A stretch of 64,000 bases of DNA from Lentibacter sp. (GCA_016744435.1 JADGEJ010000015.1:1-64000), one strand, 5' to 3'. Counted from the first letter of the stretch, positions 26,604 to 36,306 are shown. Notes: generated from the letters alone by a model not told the origin. Made by a program: numbers and translations.

Positions 26604-27644
26604 TTAAAGGCTGCCTGTGTAGGACACGCCCTCGCCCGCGACGACACGGCCCATCTTGTAGACAGCCTCGCCCTCAGCAGTGAGCAGTTCGGCCAGCGCG
26701 TCAGCCTCCGCCGCGTCAACTGCCAGAACCATGCCAACGCCCGAGTTAAATGTCTTGAGCATCTCGGCCTCGGCCATGTTGCCCGTCGCGCCGAGCCACT
26801 TAAACACCGCCGGAAGCTCCCATGCGTTCAAGTCAACCTCACAGCCAAGCCCCTCAGGCAAAACCCGTGGGATATTCTCGCTCAACCCGCCGCCAGTGAT
26901 GTGCGCCAACGCGTGCACGCCCCCCGCGCGGATAGCGGCCAGCGCTTGTTTGACGTAAAGCCGCGTCGGTGTGAGCAGAGCCGCGCCAAGCGAGCCTTCG
27001 CCCCAAGGGCAGTCCGCATCCCAGCCAAGGCCCGAGACCTCAACCAGCTTGCGCACCAGCGAATAGCCGTTTGAGTGCACGCCGTTTGAGCCAAGCCCAA
27101 GCAGCACGTCGCCCTCCTTCACGCCCGCAGGCAAGTCCGCGCCACGTTCCATCGCGCCAACAGAAAAGCCCGCCAAGTCAAAGTCGCCATCAGGGTACAT
27201 CCCCGGCATCTCGGCCGTCTCGCCGCCGATCAGCGCACAGCCAGACAGCTCGCAGCCCTTGGCAATGCCCTCGATGATGCGTGCAGCCGTGTCCATCTCA
27301 AGTTTGCCCGTGGCAAAGTAGTCGAGAAAGAACAGCGGCTCAGCGCCCTGACAGACAAGGTCGTTAACGCACATCGCCACCAAGTCGATGCCGACACCGT
27401 CAACTTCGCCTGTGTCAATCGCGATGCGCAGCTTGGTGCCAACGCCGTCAGTGGCAGCCACCAAGATAGGATCAACATAGCCCGCAGCTTTCAAGTCAAA
27501 CAGCGCGCCAAAGCCGCCAAGCCCGGCCATAACACCCGAGCGCTGCGTGCGCTTCGCCGCTGGCTTGATCCGCTCAACAAGCGCGTTGCCTGCATCAATG
27601 TCCACACCCGCATCCGCGTAGGTGATCCCGTTATTACCTGTCAT
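26604..27644 (-). CDS. purM: AIR synthetase PurM
   Basis: Phosphoribosylformylglycinamidine cyclo-ligase, 346 residues, makes aminoimidazole ribotide with [23 protein letters not shown] opens the protein, followed by [18 protein letters not shown] and [11 protein letters not shown], all family signatures. I start at ATG 27644 (MTGNNG); upstream in-frame ATGs would add non-conserved residues. It is the first gene of purMN, with tRNA-Ile2 about 100 bases upstream in the opposite direction. Confidence 0.96.
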   Translation of the reverse strand: MTGNNGITYADAGVDIDAGNALVERIKPAAKRTQRSGVMAGLGGFGALFDLKAAGYVDPILVAATDGVGTKLRIAIDTGEVDGVGIDLVAMCVNDLVCQGAEPLFFLDYFATGKLEMDTAARIIEGIAKGCELSGCALIGGETAEMPGMYPDGDFDLAGFSVGAMERGADLPAGVKEGDVLLGLGSNGVHSNGYSLVRKLVEVSGLGWDADCPWGEGSLGAALLTPTRLYVKQALAAIRAGGVHALAHITGGGLSENIPRVLPEGLGCEVDLNAWELPAVFKWLGATGNMAEAEMLKTFNSGVGMVLAVDAAEADALAELLTAEGEAVYKMGRVVAGEGVSYTGSL

Positions 27645-27748
27645 AGCAGCCCCCGTATGTCGCTTGGCCCTGCCATAAAACATCACATGCCCCATAGCAA
27701 CTCTAAGACTTGACGCCGCCCGCCCGTCTGGTAGCTAAAGCCTCAGGC

Positions 27749-27825
27749 GGGCCTGTAGCTCAGTTGGTTAGAGCAGAGCGCTCATAACGCTTTTGTCGTA
27801 GGTTCGAGTCCTACCGGGCCTACCA
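27749..27825 (+). tRNA. tRNA-Ile2 (CAU anticodon, lysidine type)
   Basis: A complete 77-base cloverleaf with encoded CCA. The anticodon loop is CTCATAA, giving anticodon CAT. The acceptor stem carries C4-G69 and C5-G68, the pairs recognised by TilS, which favours isoleucine tRNA with lysidine-34 over elongator methionine tRNA. The first acceptor pair is G-U. Confidence 0.85.
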
Positions 27826-27828
27826 AAA

Positions 27829-27846
27829 ACACCTGTAAGCAGGTGT
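27829..27846 (+). terminator. Small hairpin after tRNA-Ile2
   Basis: ACACCTG pairs perfectly with CAGGTGT around a four-base loop directly after the tRNA. No strong T-run follows, so it may be a processing or weak termination signal. Confidence 0.45.
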
Positions 27847-28010
27847 ATTAACTCCATAGAACTACTCCACAAAACACCTGTTCAAATTAACTGATGACAG
27901 CTTCAAAAAGCATGTCTACGCTCCATACTCAAGGGTATGCGCCGCACTGTAACCGATCACCTTCACAGAAAAGGTGACAAGCCATGCCCTGCTAAACAAA
28001 GGGAATGGAC

Positions 28011-28982
28011 ATGAAACTAAAAGCAAGCACCGCCATCGCAGGCGCACTCTCAACGTTACTTCTGGCAACGCCACTCAGCGCCGAAGCCTTGAGCCAATGG
28101 AGCGACGGCGCCAACAAAACCGCCATCACCGAGTTCGTCACCTCCGTCACGACAGAAGGCTCAGAGCACTACCTGACCGCCGCAAACCGCGTCGCTGTGT
28201 TTGACAATGACGGCACCCTCTGGACAGAAAAACCCGCCTATACCGAGGTCGTATTTGCCCTCAGCCAAGTCAAAGCAATGGCGGCAGATCACCCCGAGTG
28301 GCAAACTCAGGAACCGTTTTCGATCATTCTGGAAAAGGGCCTCGGCTCTCTTAGAGAGATCGGCCTCAGGGGCGCTATCGTTGCGCTGACGGCGGTTTAT
28401 GCCGAGCTTGACGAAGAAGAGTTTAACACCCGCGCAAAGGCGTTCCTGAACAGCAAACACCTCAAAGGCGAGCGCTCAAACATCGACACAACATACGCGC
28501 CGATGGTCGAGTTGGTGAACTACCTGCGCGCCAACGACTTCGAGATCTACATCGTCTCGGGCGGCACAAACGGCTTCCTGCGTGTCCTGAGCGAGACGGC
28601 TTATGGCGTCTCCCCGCGCAACGTGATCGGCTCGGCTCTGGCGACAGAAGTTGTGGCCGAGGGCGACAATGTCACAGTCAAGAAACTGCCAAAACTGGCG
28701 TATATGAACAATGACGAGACAAAAGTTCTCAACATTTTGCGCACCATCGGCAGCCGGCCCACAATCGTTGTCGGCAACTCCGACGGTGACTTGCCGATGA
28801 TCAGCCACGCTCTAAAAGGCGACGGCCCGCACCTCGGACTGCTGATCCAGCATGACGACGAAACCCGCGAATCCGCCTATGACCGTGGCGCAAAAGAAGC
28901 GATCGCGGCAGCAGCGCCAGAGGGCGACAACTTCCTGCTGGTCTCGATGATGAAAGACTTCGCCAGCATCTGGAAGCCGTAA
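28011..28982 (+). CDS. Exported HAD-family phosphatase
   Basis: This protein of about 323 residues starts with a Sec signal peptide (KLKASTAIAGALSTLLLATP, cut near AEA). The HAD nucleophile motif is VAVFDNDGTLW, the second motif IYIVSGGT, and the last VVGNSDGDLPM, so the catalytic set is complete. Such exported HAD proteins resemble phosphoserine phosphatase and probably act on phosphate esters in the periplasm; the substrate is unknown. I favour ATG 28011 because AAAGGGA lies seven bases before it; ATG 28005 would sit on the ribosome site. It stands alone between tRNA-Ile2 and the SDR gene. Confidence 0.85.
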   Translation: MKLKASTAIAGALSTLLLATPLSAEALSQWSDGANKTAITEFVTSVTTEGSEHYLTAANRVAVFDNDGTLWTEKPAYTEVVFALSQVKAMAADHPEWQTQEPFSIILEKGLGSLREIGLRGAIVALTAVYAELDEEEFNTRAKAFLNSKHLKGERSNIDTTYAPMVELVNYLRANDFEIYIVSGGTNGFLRVLSETAYGVSPRNVIGSALATEVVAEGDNVTVKKLPKLAYMNNDETKVLNILRTIGSRPTIVVGNSDGDLPMISHALKGDGPHLGLLIQHDDETRESAYDRGAKEAIAAAAPEGDNFLLVSMMKDFASIWKP

Positions 28983-29170
28983 CGCGGCAGCCGAATCTGC
29001 TTTGATAAATCAGGCATCGCGACTCAAACTAGTCGCGGTGCCACGCCCCCGTGCCGGGCTCACACCTCACAACAGTCTCTTTGCGTCAAACGCCGTAACG
29101 ACGCAAATTGACAAAAGGCCCTGCCCCGCGTTATTGAACAAGTGTTCATTTATGTCACGGGAGAGACACC

Positions 29171-29926
29171 ATGCTTATCAGCACCACCAAAGCAATCGTA
29201 ACAGGCGGAGCTTCCGGCCTTGGCGAAGCAACCGCGCGGCACTTGCGCGCAGGCGGTGCCGAAGTCACCCTGCTTGACCGTGACACAGCGCGCGGCGAAG
29301 CCGTCGCTGCCGAAATCGGCGCGACTTTTGCCGAAACAGACGTGACAGACGAAGCCTCTGTCGCTGCGGCCATAGCCAAAGCCCGCGACGCCATGGGCGG
29401 CCTCACCTGCGCCGTTAACTGCGCCGGGATCGCGACGGGCGAAAAGACGCTCGGCAAAGACGGCCCCCACAATCTGGATGCTTTCCAGCGCACGATAGAC
29501 ATCAACTTGCTCGGAACTTTCAACGTCTCCCGCCTCGCGGCCGCCGAAATGGCGCAGAACGCCCCCGAGCCCGACGGCGCGCGCGGTGTGATCATCAACA
29601 CAGCTTCAATCGCAGCGTTTGACGGCCAAAAGGGCCAAGCGGCCTACGCGGCCTCCAAGGGCGGCATCGTCGCCATGACCCTGCCGATGGCGCGTGATCT
29701 GGGCCGTGAAGGCATCCGCGTTATGGCGATTGCGCCGGGTATCTTTATGACACCAATGCTCGCAGGCTTGCCGCAAGACGTGCAAGGACAGCTCGCAGCG
29801 TCAGTCACCAACCCTGCCCGCTTGGGCGACCCGAGCGAATATGCGCGCCTCGCGGGCTTCATCATCGAATGTGGTTACCTCAACGGCGAAGTGATCCGCA
29901 TCGACGGCGCGCTACGGATGCAGTAA
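29171..29926 (+). CDS. SDR-family 3-hydroxyacyl-CoA dehydrogenase
   Basis: This 251-residue short-chain dehydrogenase has the NAD site [16 protein letters not shown] for NNAG, and the catalytic Ser-Tyr-Lys in [11 protein letters not shown] and AAYAASKGG. Overall it resembles human HSD17B10-type 3-hydroxyacyl-CoA or 2-methyl-3-hydroxybutyryl-CoA dehydrogenases, which act in isoleucine or fatty acid breakdown ([23 protein letters not shown]). A GGGAGAG ribosome site precedes the ATG. No acyl-CoA genes are adjacent, so the substrate remains a family-level guess. Confidence 0.88.
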   Translation: MLISTTKAIVTGGASGLGEATARHLRAGGAEVTLLDRDTARGEAVAAEIGATFAETDVTDEASVAAAIAKARDAMGGLTCAVNCAGIATGEKTLGKDGPHNLDAFQRTIDINLLGTFNVSRLAAAEMAQNAPEPDGARGVIINTASIAAFDGQKGQAAYAASKGGIVAMTLPMARDLGREGIRVMAIAPGIFMTPMLAGLPQDVQGQLAASVTNPARLGDPSEYARLAGFIIECGYLNGEVIRIDGALRMQ

Positions 29927-29930
29927 GTAG

Positions 29931-29950
29931 AATTATCTTTAAAGATAATT
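29931..29950. repeat. Perfect 20-bp AT-rich palindrome
   Basis: AATTATCTTTAAAGATAATT reads the same on both strands and begins 5 bases after the SDR stop codon. It could act as a transcript end or a protein site. It lies 37 bases before copy A of the phased repeat. Confidence 0.6.
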
Positions 29951-29987
29951 GCTAATTTCTCAGCGTGATCTGCTCATAGGTTAACGC

Positions 29988-30045
29988 AACTGTATGCACG
30001 CGTTATGCACAAGTAGCTGCACAGATAGCTGCATACCGTAGGCAC
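29988..30045 (+). repeat. Phased five-unit repeat element, copy A
   Basis: Five related units ending in GCAC or GCAT occur at 29992, 30002, 30013, 30025 and 30038, with the GCAC/T cores spaced 11, 12, 12 and 11 bases. Copy B, on the opposite strand at 59483-59540, has the same length and spacing and is identical at 48 of 58 positions by my hand alignment. The element lies between the ends of the SDR gene and the convergent uup gene. Confidence 0.7.
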
Positions 30046-30067
30046 GGGTGTTTTGGGGCGTCGTTAA

Positions 30068-31879
30068 CTATCGTTCGGCCTTTTCTTCGAGCATTAACCA
30101 TTCCTCTTCGGCGTCTGAGAGCATGGTATGGCGTTCGACCAAAGCGTCAGAGGCTTTGCTAAACTTGAGCGGCTCTTCCGTGAACAGATTTGGCTGCAAA
30201 AGGAACTCTTCCAGCTTGGCGATCTCGGCTTCCAGCCGCTCGATCACCTTGGGAAGTTCTTCCAACCGGTGCTTTTCAGTGAAGCTCACCTTGGCTTTGT
30301 CTTGCTGCGCATCGCGCTTTACGTTTGCCTTGTTACTCTTTGATTTTGCTGATTCTTTTGGCGATTCCACCTTTGGCTTCTGCGCCTGATAGTCGCTCCA
30401 ACCGCCAGCATAAACCGTCGCAGTACCATTGCCTTCCATCGCCACGGTCAGCGAGGCGACGCGGTCCAAGAAGTCACGGTCGTGGCTGACGAGCAGCACG
30501 GTGCCATCGTAGGTGTCGAGCAGTTCTTGAAGCAAATCGAGCGATTCGACGTCCAAATCGTTGGTCGGTTCATCAAGAACCAGCAGATTGCTCTCTTTTG
30601 CCATCAGTTTTGCCAGCAAAAGACGGGCTTTCTCACCGCCCGAAAGCGCCTTCACAGGGCCGCGTGCTTGGCTCTCATCAAACAGAAATTCTTTAAGATA
30701 ACCAATGACATGGCGAGGCATTCCGCGCACCATGATCTGGTCAGCCTTGCCAGAAACGCGCATGTCAGGATCGCCTGTGAGGCTGTCCCAAAGGCTCATT
30801 TCGCCGTCAAGCTGTGCGCGGGCTTGGTCAAACACAACTGAGCTCAGGTTTGTGCCGTGTTTTACTGTGCCAGAGTCAGGATTTTCCTGCTGCATCAACA
30901 TCTTAATGACCGTTGTTTTACCAACGCCATTGGGGCCAACAAAGGCAACCCTGTCGCCTCGCTGCACTGTGATGGAGAAATTTGTTAATATCTGTTTGTC
31001 ACCATAGGCCTTGCTAAGCTCATGCGCCTCAATAACCTTCTTGCCCGACTTCGGAGCCGCCGCCAGCCCCATCGCCGCAGCACCTTGGCGTTTGATCTGC
31101 CCAGCACGTTCGTCGCGCAACTCTTGCAAAGCACGCACCCGGCCCTGGTTGCGCTTCCGGCGCGCTGAAATGCCTTCAACGGCCCAGCGAGCTTCAGATT
31201 TGATCTTGCGATTTAGCTTATGGCGCTGCGTGTCTTCCTCGTCCCAAAGCTTATCGCGCCAGGCCTCGAAATGCTCAAAGCCCTGCTCATTTCTTCGCGC
31301 CATTCCTCTGTCAATCCAAAGAGTTGCACGGGTAAGTTCACGCAAAAATGCGCGATCGTGGCTGATCAAAACGAAACCAGCTTTTGTGGCTTTCAGCTCT
31401 GATTCGAGCCAAGCGATGGCCTCAATGTCGAGGTGGTTTGTCGGCTCGTCCAGCAACATGAGTTCAGGCGCTTCGGCCATCAGCTTGGCCAAAGCCGCAC
31501 GCCGCCGCTCACCGCCACTGGCCGTTTCAACAGATCTTGCAGGGTCAAACTTAAGCCCCTCGCCAGCCCGCTCAACGCGGTAAAGCTCGCCCTCGTGAAG
31601 CCCGCTTGAGGCATAGTCACCAAGCGTAGCAAAGCCCTTCATTTCAGGCTCTTGCTCCATATAGCCAACCTGCACACCAGGCCCTGAAACAACGCCGCCT
31701 TTGTCTGGCTCGATGAAGCCTGCCATGACTTTCAACAAGGTTGATTTGCCAGAGCCATTGCGCCCGACAAGCGCCAACCTGTCGCCCGGTTGGACAACCA
31801 TCGACAGGTTTTCGAAAACAGGATCACCACCAAAAGTCAGGGAGATGTCGCTAAGCTGTAAAAGGGGTACACGTGCCAT
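30068..31879 (-). CDS. uup: ABC-F ATPase Uup
   Basis: This 603-residue protein has two ABC ATPase domains and no membrane segment. Walker A sites are GRNGSGKST and GPNGVGKTT; signature motifs are ASGGERRR and LSGGEKAR; Walker B sites are LMLLDEPTNHLD and LLVLDEPTNDLD. A C-terminal coiled coil (about 535-603, starting KHRLEELPKVIERLEAEI) is the DNA-binding feature of Uup rather than EttA. ABC-F proteins act at the ribosome or on branched DNA and affect transposon excision. It is a single gene followed on the left by phased repeat A. Confidence 0.93.
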   Translation of the reverse strand: MARVPLLQLSDISLTFGGDPVFENLSMVVQPGDRLALVGRNGSGKSTLLKVMAGFIEPDKGGVVSGPGVQVGYMEQEPEMKGFATLGDYASSGLHEGELYRVERAGEGLKFDPARSVETASGGERRRAALAKLMAEAPELMLLDEPTNHLDIEAIAWLESELKATKAGFVLISHDRAFLRELTRATLWIDRGMARRNEQGFEHFEAWRDKLWDEEDTQRHKLNRKIKSEARWAVEGISARRKRNQGRVRALQELRDERAGQIKRQGAAAMGLAAAPKSGKKVIEAHELSKAYGDKQILTNFSITVQRGDRVAFVGPNGVGKTTVIKMLMQQENPDSGTVKHGTNLSSVVFDQARAQLDGEMSLWDSLTGDPDMRVSGKADQIMVRGMPRHVIGYLKEFLFDESQARGPVKALSGGEKARLLLAKLMAKESNLLVLDEPTNDLDVESLDLLQELLDTYDGTVLLVSHDRDFLDRVASLTVAMEGNGTATVYAGGWSDYQAQKPKVESPKESAKSKSNKANVKRDAQQDKAKVSFTEKHRLEELPKVIERLEAEIAKLEEFLLQPNLFTEEPLKFSKASDALVERHTMLSDAEEEWLMLEEKAER

Positions 31880-31910
31880 AGGGGGCAGCTACCCTCCCGC
31901 CTTGGCGCGG

Positions 31911-32657
31911 TCAAGCGATCATGATCGCATTGGCTTGAAGGAGCCTCTTTCTCGCTGCTGGAATGGTGCTGATTTCAAGCGCAGTAAACACATGCAAAGT
32001 GTTCATTGCTTGGTCGATCACGGCGTGGTCACTGACCCAGCCCCCCATCAACAGATAGCTGCGCAACAACGGGGGCATCTGAGCCAGTGCTCGTTTACTG
32101 TTGAGCACTTCTCCTCGTTGCTTTGCAAAGGGAAACACACTCGGGGCTTTGAGGCTTGGCATCCACTTTGAAGGCGCGAGGTGGCTTGTTTTTAAGCGCG
32201 CGAATGCATCATGGTATGGCTCTGGATCGATGCCTTTGAAGGATGAACATCCAATCAACATCTGAATTTCGTGTTGCTCCACGAACCCGGCAAGCGCACC
32301 CCAAGCAACACGCAGAACGTCGGGATCATCGCTCTCTGGATCAATGCAAAACCGCCCGATCTCGGCCAGAGCCCCTTTATAGACCTTAAGCGCATCGAGC
32401 CCGTAAAACTGTGATGAATAGCTTTGCTCGATGTCACGCCCTGAGGCAAGAAACATCAAACGGAAGGAGCCAACCAAGCCACCTGTCATAGTGTTTTCTA
32501 TCAGGACATGAGTGCACTTGCTGTCAACTGCATCAGCTTTCTGGGCCATAGATACACCAGAAAACGACTTCGCACGCAGGGTTTGTACCTTCAGCAAGTC
32601 AGTCCGGGAACGCGCGAGGCGCGCGAGGTAAAGGCCTGAATTGTCTTGGCGCATCAT
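31911..32657 (-). CDS. olsB: L-ornithine N-acyltransferase OlsB
   Basis: This 248-residue GNAT-type enzyme resembles OlsB, which transfers a 3-hydroxyacyl chain from ACP to ornithine, the first step of ornithine lipid synthesis. Recognisable stretches are LRAKSFSGVSMAQKADAVDS, EIGRFCIDPE and LLRSYLLMGGWVSDHAVID. OlsA, the second enzyme, is not adjacent. Together with the MprF-like protein at 18.7 kb it suggests amino-acid-containing membrane lipids, typical of phosphate-poor marine habitats; that link is inference. Confidence 0.85.
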   Translation of the reverse strand: MMRQDNSGLYLARLARSRTDLLKVQTLRAKSFSGVSMAQKADAVDSKCTHVLIENTMTGGLVGSFRLMFLASGRDIEQSYSSQFYGLDALKVYKGALAEIGRFCIDPESDDPDVLRVAWGALAGFVEQHEIQMLIGCSSFKGIDPEPYHDAFARLKTSHLAPSKWMPSLKAPSVFPFAKQRGEVLNSKRALAQMPPLLRSYLLMGGWVSDHAVIDQAMNTLHVFTALEISTIPAARKRLLQANAIMIA

Positions 32658-32724
32658 GCCCTCAAGTCACTTGTCATCCAGCGCTCAATAACCCAATTAC
32701 ACAAGACACCGGCGGCGCAATAAC

Positions 32725-33189
32725 TCAATTCAATGCGCTTGGTGAGAACCCGCCGATACCGTTGAGCAGTTGGCGTATGAAAGTGCTGTCACGCACAGTA
32801 GATTCGGTTACTCGGCGTGAAAGTGGGACAACTTTGCCATCCTGCAGTGAGAACCGTTCTATATTTTGGACGATGCCAGTGTCTGAAAAGCTGATCGCCA
32901 AGACTTCACGCTCGATCTCTTTTGGACGTAGTGCTCCGAGATGACGCACCTTACTTTTAACGTAGTAGTAACCACTATTATTTAGAACACCGGCGGTGGA
33001 GGGTACGCCAACAGTGTCTGCAACTGTGTCGCGAGAATCGACACCGACAACGATCTCCGCCAATTCATCATCAGTCGGCACATAACCGTGGTCGCGATAA
33101 ACCGTTGCGCAGGCCGAAAGCCCCAGAAAAGAAAGCCCTAACAGCGCAAGCACTAGTCGTTTTTGAAACTGGAAAAAGAGATGTTTCAT
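32725..33189 (-). CDS. bamE: Outer-membrane assembly lipoprotein BamE
   Basis: This 154-residue lipoprotein carries a signal with lipobox LSAC (Cys27) and a SmpA/OmlA domain: HGYVPTDDELAEIVVGVDSRDTV, and SGYYYVKSKVRH. BamE helps the BAM complex insert beta-barrel proteins into the outer membrane. The C-terminal extension of about 45 residues (RRVTESTVRDSTFIRQLLNG) is usual for the alphaproteobacterial form. It is divergent from the DUF177-rpmF operon; the promoters of both lie in the 78 bases between them. Confidence 0.92.
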   Translation of the reverse strand: MKHLFFQFQKRLVLALLGLSFLGLSACATVYRDHGYVPTDDELAEIVVGVDSRDTVADTVGVPSTAGVLNNSGYYYVKSKVRHLGALRPKEIEREVLAISFSDTGIVQNIERFSLQDGKVVPLSRRVTESTVRDSTFIRQLLNGIGGFSPSALN

Positions 33190-33267
33190 GTCTGCCCTCT
33201 TGTGTCGGCCGCATTGGCCTTTTATCCCGCTTACATAAGGAATGCCCCTGATTCAAGAAGCAGCGCA

Positions 33268-33825
33268 ATGTCCCAGAATTTTGAGAACACCCAAAAGATC
33301 AAAGTTAGCAAGCTTTCATCGAACCAAACTTACAACGTTTCCTTGGCGTTAACGGCAGATGATATCGCCGAATTGCGAGAAGAACTTGGCTTACAGGCTT
33401 TACGGAAAACCAGTTTTGCTGGCGAGTTAACGCCAAGCGGGCAAGTTGACTGGGCCTTGAACGGCAAGTTGGGCGCTACTGCCGTGCAAACTTGCGGCGT
33501 GACACTTGAACCCGTCACTACGCGAGTCGATCTGGTTGTTGAGCGTATATTCCTCAAAGACATGCCCGAGTTTTCTGATGCTGAAGAAGAAGTGGAAATG
33601 CCTGAAGACGAGCGCGTCGAGGCACTTGGTCAAGAAATCTCGTTGCTTGATGTCTTTCGGGAAGCGCTTGTTCTGGAGCTCCCGACATATCCTAGGGCTG
33701 AGGGCGCTCAGATTGCTCAAACAGATTTCACCGAGCCGGGCAGCACGCCGATGACTGACGCTGACGCTCTGCCATTTGCAAGCTTGGCGGCCCTTAAAGA
33801 CAAGATGCAGCAGAACGACGACTAA
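33268..33825 (+). CDS. DUF177 (YceD) protein
   Basis: This 185-residue protein belongs to DUF177, which accompanies rpmF in most bacteria and is linked to 23S rRNA accumulation in E. coli and plants. The segment WALNGKLGATAVQTCGVTLEPV corresponds to the conserved core; the second cysteine common in other members (CQRC-type) is absent. A strongly acidic stretch (DAEEEVEMPEDERVEALG) follows. ATG 33268 is chosen; the longer reading would overlap the bamE start. It begins the rpmF-plsX-fabH-ihfA run. Confidence 0.88.
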   Translation: MSQNFENTQKIKVSKLSSNQTYNVSLALTADDIAELREELGLQALRKTSFAGELTPSGQVDWALNGKLGATAVQTCGVTLEPVTTRVDLVVERIFLKDMPEFSDAEEEVEMPEDERVEALGQEISLLDVFREALVLELPTYPRAEGAQIAQTDFTEPGSTPMTDADALPFASLAALKDKMQQNDD

Positions 33826-33995
33826 TACGAAGTTCACCCTTGCAGTTTTGAAGTTCCTCGCTATTTTCTCGTGCTCTTACGAATTTTGGGTTGGACAGGA
33901 ACGTTCATTGGGAATATGAGCATCCAGAACCCTATCATCAGGGCTTTGCCCCAACGAAACTCGGCCTTTTTGGCCCCGAAAATTAAGGTTGTGAC

Positions 33996-34202
33996 ATGGC
34001 TGTCCAGCAGAACAAAGTATCCAAATCGCGCCGCAACAATCGTCGCGCACATGATAGCCTCGTAGCGGCGAACCCGAACGAGTGCTCAAACTGTGGCGAA
34101 CTCAAGCGCCCACACCACGTCTGCCCAGACTGCGGCCACTACGCTGAGCGTGAAGTTGTCGCGATGGCCGACGAAGTCGAGATCGACGAAGACGCGGCAT
34201 AA
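33996..34202 (+). CDS. rpmF: Ribosomal protein bL32
   Basis: This 68-residue protein of the large subunit begins [20 protein letters not shown] and has the zinc-binding cysteines in ECSNCGELK and [20 protein letters not shown] precedes the ATG. The 170 bases between DUF177 and rpmF hold no gene and probably a second promoter. plsX follows after 14 bases. Confidence 0.98.
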   Translation: MAVQQNKVSKSRRNNRRAHDSLVAANPNECSNCGELKRPHHVCPDCGHYAEREVVAMADEVEIDEDAA

Positions 34203-34216
34203 GCTGAGGCTTGGCG

Positions 34217-35335
34217 ATGACCGAGACCCCCTTGCAAGCAACGGCGTTTAGCGACGATGCAGCAGGGCGTGTGGTTATCTCGGTTGACGCAATGGGAAGT
34301 GATAGAGGGCCGGCGGCAGTAGTCGCCGGCTGCTCGCATTTCGCCCGTAAGCATAGCAACGCTTTTTTCCTCATCCACGGCCCTAAAGCCGAGCTTGAAA
34401 AGCTAGCGCTCAGCAAGAAAGCCTTAAAGGGCCGCTACGAGATTTGTGATGCGACTGGCGTTGTTTCTATGGACGATAAGCCAGCACAGGTTTTGCGACT
34501 CGGCAAACAAACTTCGATGTGGTCGGCTCTTGAGAGCGTTCGCAATAAAGATGCCACTGTCTGTGTGTCATGCGGCAATACTGGCGCATTGATGCTGCTG
34601 TCGGTCGTGCGCTTGCGTAAAATACCTGGTGTCTACCGCCCTGCCATTGCTGTTCTTTGGCCGTCACGCAACCCGCAGGGCTTCAACGTAATGCTTGATG
34701 CTGGAGCAGACATTCGCGCGGATGAACGCGATTTGCTGCAATACGCCTTGATGGGGGCGTCATATGCTCGCAACGGACTGAATCTAGATCGCCCCCGTGT
34801 CGGCCTTCTCAATGTTGGGACGGAAGAGTTCAAGGGCCGCGCCGAAATGCACGCGGCTCACGAGTTGATCTCCGAAAATGCAAAAGCCGCTCGCTTTGAG
34901 TTTGTCGGATTCGTTGAAGGAAGTGATATTCCCGGAGATCGTTGTGATGTCATCGTCACAGACGGGTTTACTGGCAATATCGCTCTCAAAACTGGCGAAG
35001 GCACGGCGAGCTTGATTCGTGATTTCTTACGCGAAGCCTTCAACCACACGCTTCTGTCGCGGTTTGCTGCCCTACTCGCTTACACGTCGCTTAAGCGCTT
35101 GGGTAAGCGGATAGACCCACGCCAAGTCAACGGCGGTGTGTTCCTGGGCCTCAACGGAACTGTCGTAAAGTCACACGGCTCCGCAGACGCAACTGGCGTC
35201 GCCGCGGCACTTGACCTTGCATATCAACTTGCCCAAAGCGGCTTCAATGAAAAATTGGCGGCGCGCATTTCGGCGGCAACAATGCTTGCTGCCGAGGCAA
35301 GCGATGAAACAGACGCAGATGGAGAGCTTACATGA
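34217..35335 (+). CDS. plsX: Phosphate acyltransferase PlsX
   Basis: This 372-residue enzyme converts acyl-ACP to acyl-phosphate for phospholipid synthesis. VVISVDAMGSDRGPAAVVAG is the family entry motif (GGD is usual, GSD here), followed by CVSCGNTGALMLLSV, VTDGFTGNIALKTGEG and GGVFLGLNGTVVKSHGSAD. ATG 34217 follows TGAGG; the open frame back to TTG 34211 is less likely. It overlaps fabH by four bases (ATGA). Confidence 0.97.
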   Translation: MTETPLQATAFSDDAAGRVVISVDAMGSDRGPAAVVAGCSHFARKHSNAFFLIHGPKAELEKLALSKKALKGRYEICDATGVVSMDDKPAQVLRLGKQTSMWSALESVRNKDATVCVSCGNTGALMLLSVVRLRKIPGVYRPAIAVLWPSRNPQGFNVMLDAGADIRADERDLLQYALMGASYARNGLNLDRPRVGLLNVGTEEFKGRAEMHAAHELISENAKAARFEFVGFVEGSDIPGDRCDVIVTDGFTGNIALKTGEGTASLIRDFLREAFNHTLLSRFAALLAYTSLKRLGKRIDPRQVNGGVFLGLNGTVVKSHGSADATGVAAALDLAYQLAQSGFNEKLAARISAATMLAAEASDETDADGELT

Positions 35336-36306
35336 CTTTGCGTTCTGTAGTCGTTGGATATGGGCACTATTTGCCCGAGAAAATTGTTCCCAACAGTGCG
35401 TTTGAAGAATCGCTGGACACGACTGATGAGTGGATTCGCTCACGTTCAGGTATCGAACGCCGCCATTTTGCGGCCGAAGGCCAGTACACATCAGATTTGG
35501 CCGCGGAAGCAGCGCAAGCAACTCTCGTCAACTCTGGCCTCACCGCTGATGACATTGATGCAATCGTTGTCGCGACGTCAACGCCCGACCTCACGTTTCC
35601 TTCGGTGGCCACGATGGTTCAAGAGAAGATCGGTATGACCAAAGGCTTTGGTTTTGATGTGCAGGCTGTATGCGCGGGATTTGTGTTCGCGCTTACAACA
35701 GCCAATGGTTTGCTTTTGTCAGGTCAGGCCAAGCGCGTCTTGGTTATCGGCGCTGAGACATTCAGCCGAATCATGGATTGGACTGACCGCGGGACATGCG
35801 TGCTGTTTGGCGACGGCGCTGGTGCATTGATCCTAGAAGCACAAGAGGCAAGTGGAGAGAATACTGATCGCGGCATTCTTTCAGCCGACCTCAACTCTGA
35901 TGGGCGCTACAAAGACATGCTGTTTGTTGATGGTGGTGTTTCCACCACGGGGCATTGTGGCAAATTACGCATGCAAGGCAATGCTCTTTTTCGCCAAGCT
36001 GTTGAAAAACTGGCCTCTACGGCGAGCAAAGCACTCGAGACAACTGGCCTAAAACATGAAGATGTCGATTGGGTCGTGCCGCATCAAGCCAACATCCGGA
36101 TCATCCAAGGCACAGCCAAAAAGCTCGGCGTGCCAATGGAGCGTGTCATTGTGACGGTGCAAGACCACGGCAACACCTCTGCAGCGTCTATTCCACTTGC
36201 GCTCAGTGTCGGTGCAGCCTCTGGTAAGATCAAACAAGGTGATCTGTGCCTTACCGAGGCCATCGGCGGTGGGCTGGCATGGGGTGCTGTCACTCTGCGT
36301 TGGTAG
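35332..36306 (+). CDS. fabH: 3-oxoacyl-ACP synthase III (FabH)
   Basis: This 324-residue enzyme condenses acetyl-CoA with malonyl-ACP to start fatty acid synthesis. The triad is complete: Cys114 in [11 protein letters not shown], His251 in [10 protein letters not shown] and Asn281 in [13 protein letters not shown]. Length and the C-terminal [13 protein letters not shown] are typical. It is coupled to plsX by a four-base overlap, as in many bacteria. Confidence 0.98.
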   Translation: MTLRSVVVGYGHYLPEKIVPNSAFEESLDTTDEWIRSRSGIERRHFAAEGQYTSDLAAEAAQATLVNSGLTADDIDAIVVATSTPDLTFPSVATMVQEKIGMTKGFGFDVQAVCAGFVFALTTANGLLLSGQAKRVLVIGAETFSRIMDWTDRGTCVLFGDGAGALILEAQEASGENTDRGILSADLNSDGRYKDMLFVDGGVSTTGHCGKLRMQGNALFRQAVEKLASTASKALETTGLKHEDVDWVVPHQANIRIIQGTAKKLGVPMERVIVTVQDHGNTSAASIPLALSVGAASGKIKQGDLCLTEAIGGGLAWGAVTLRW

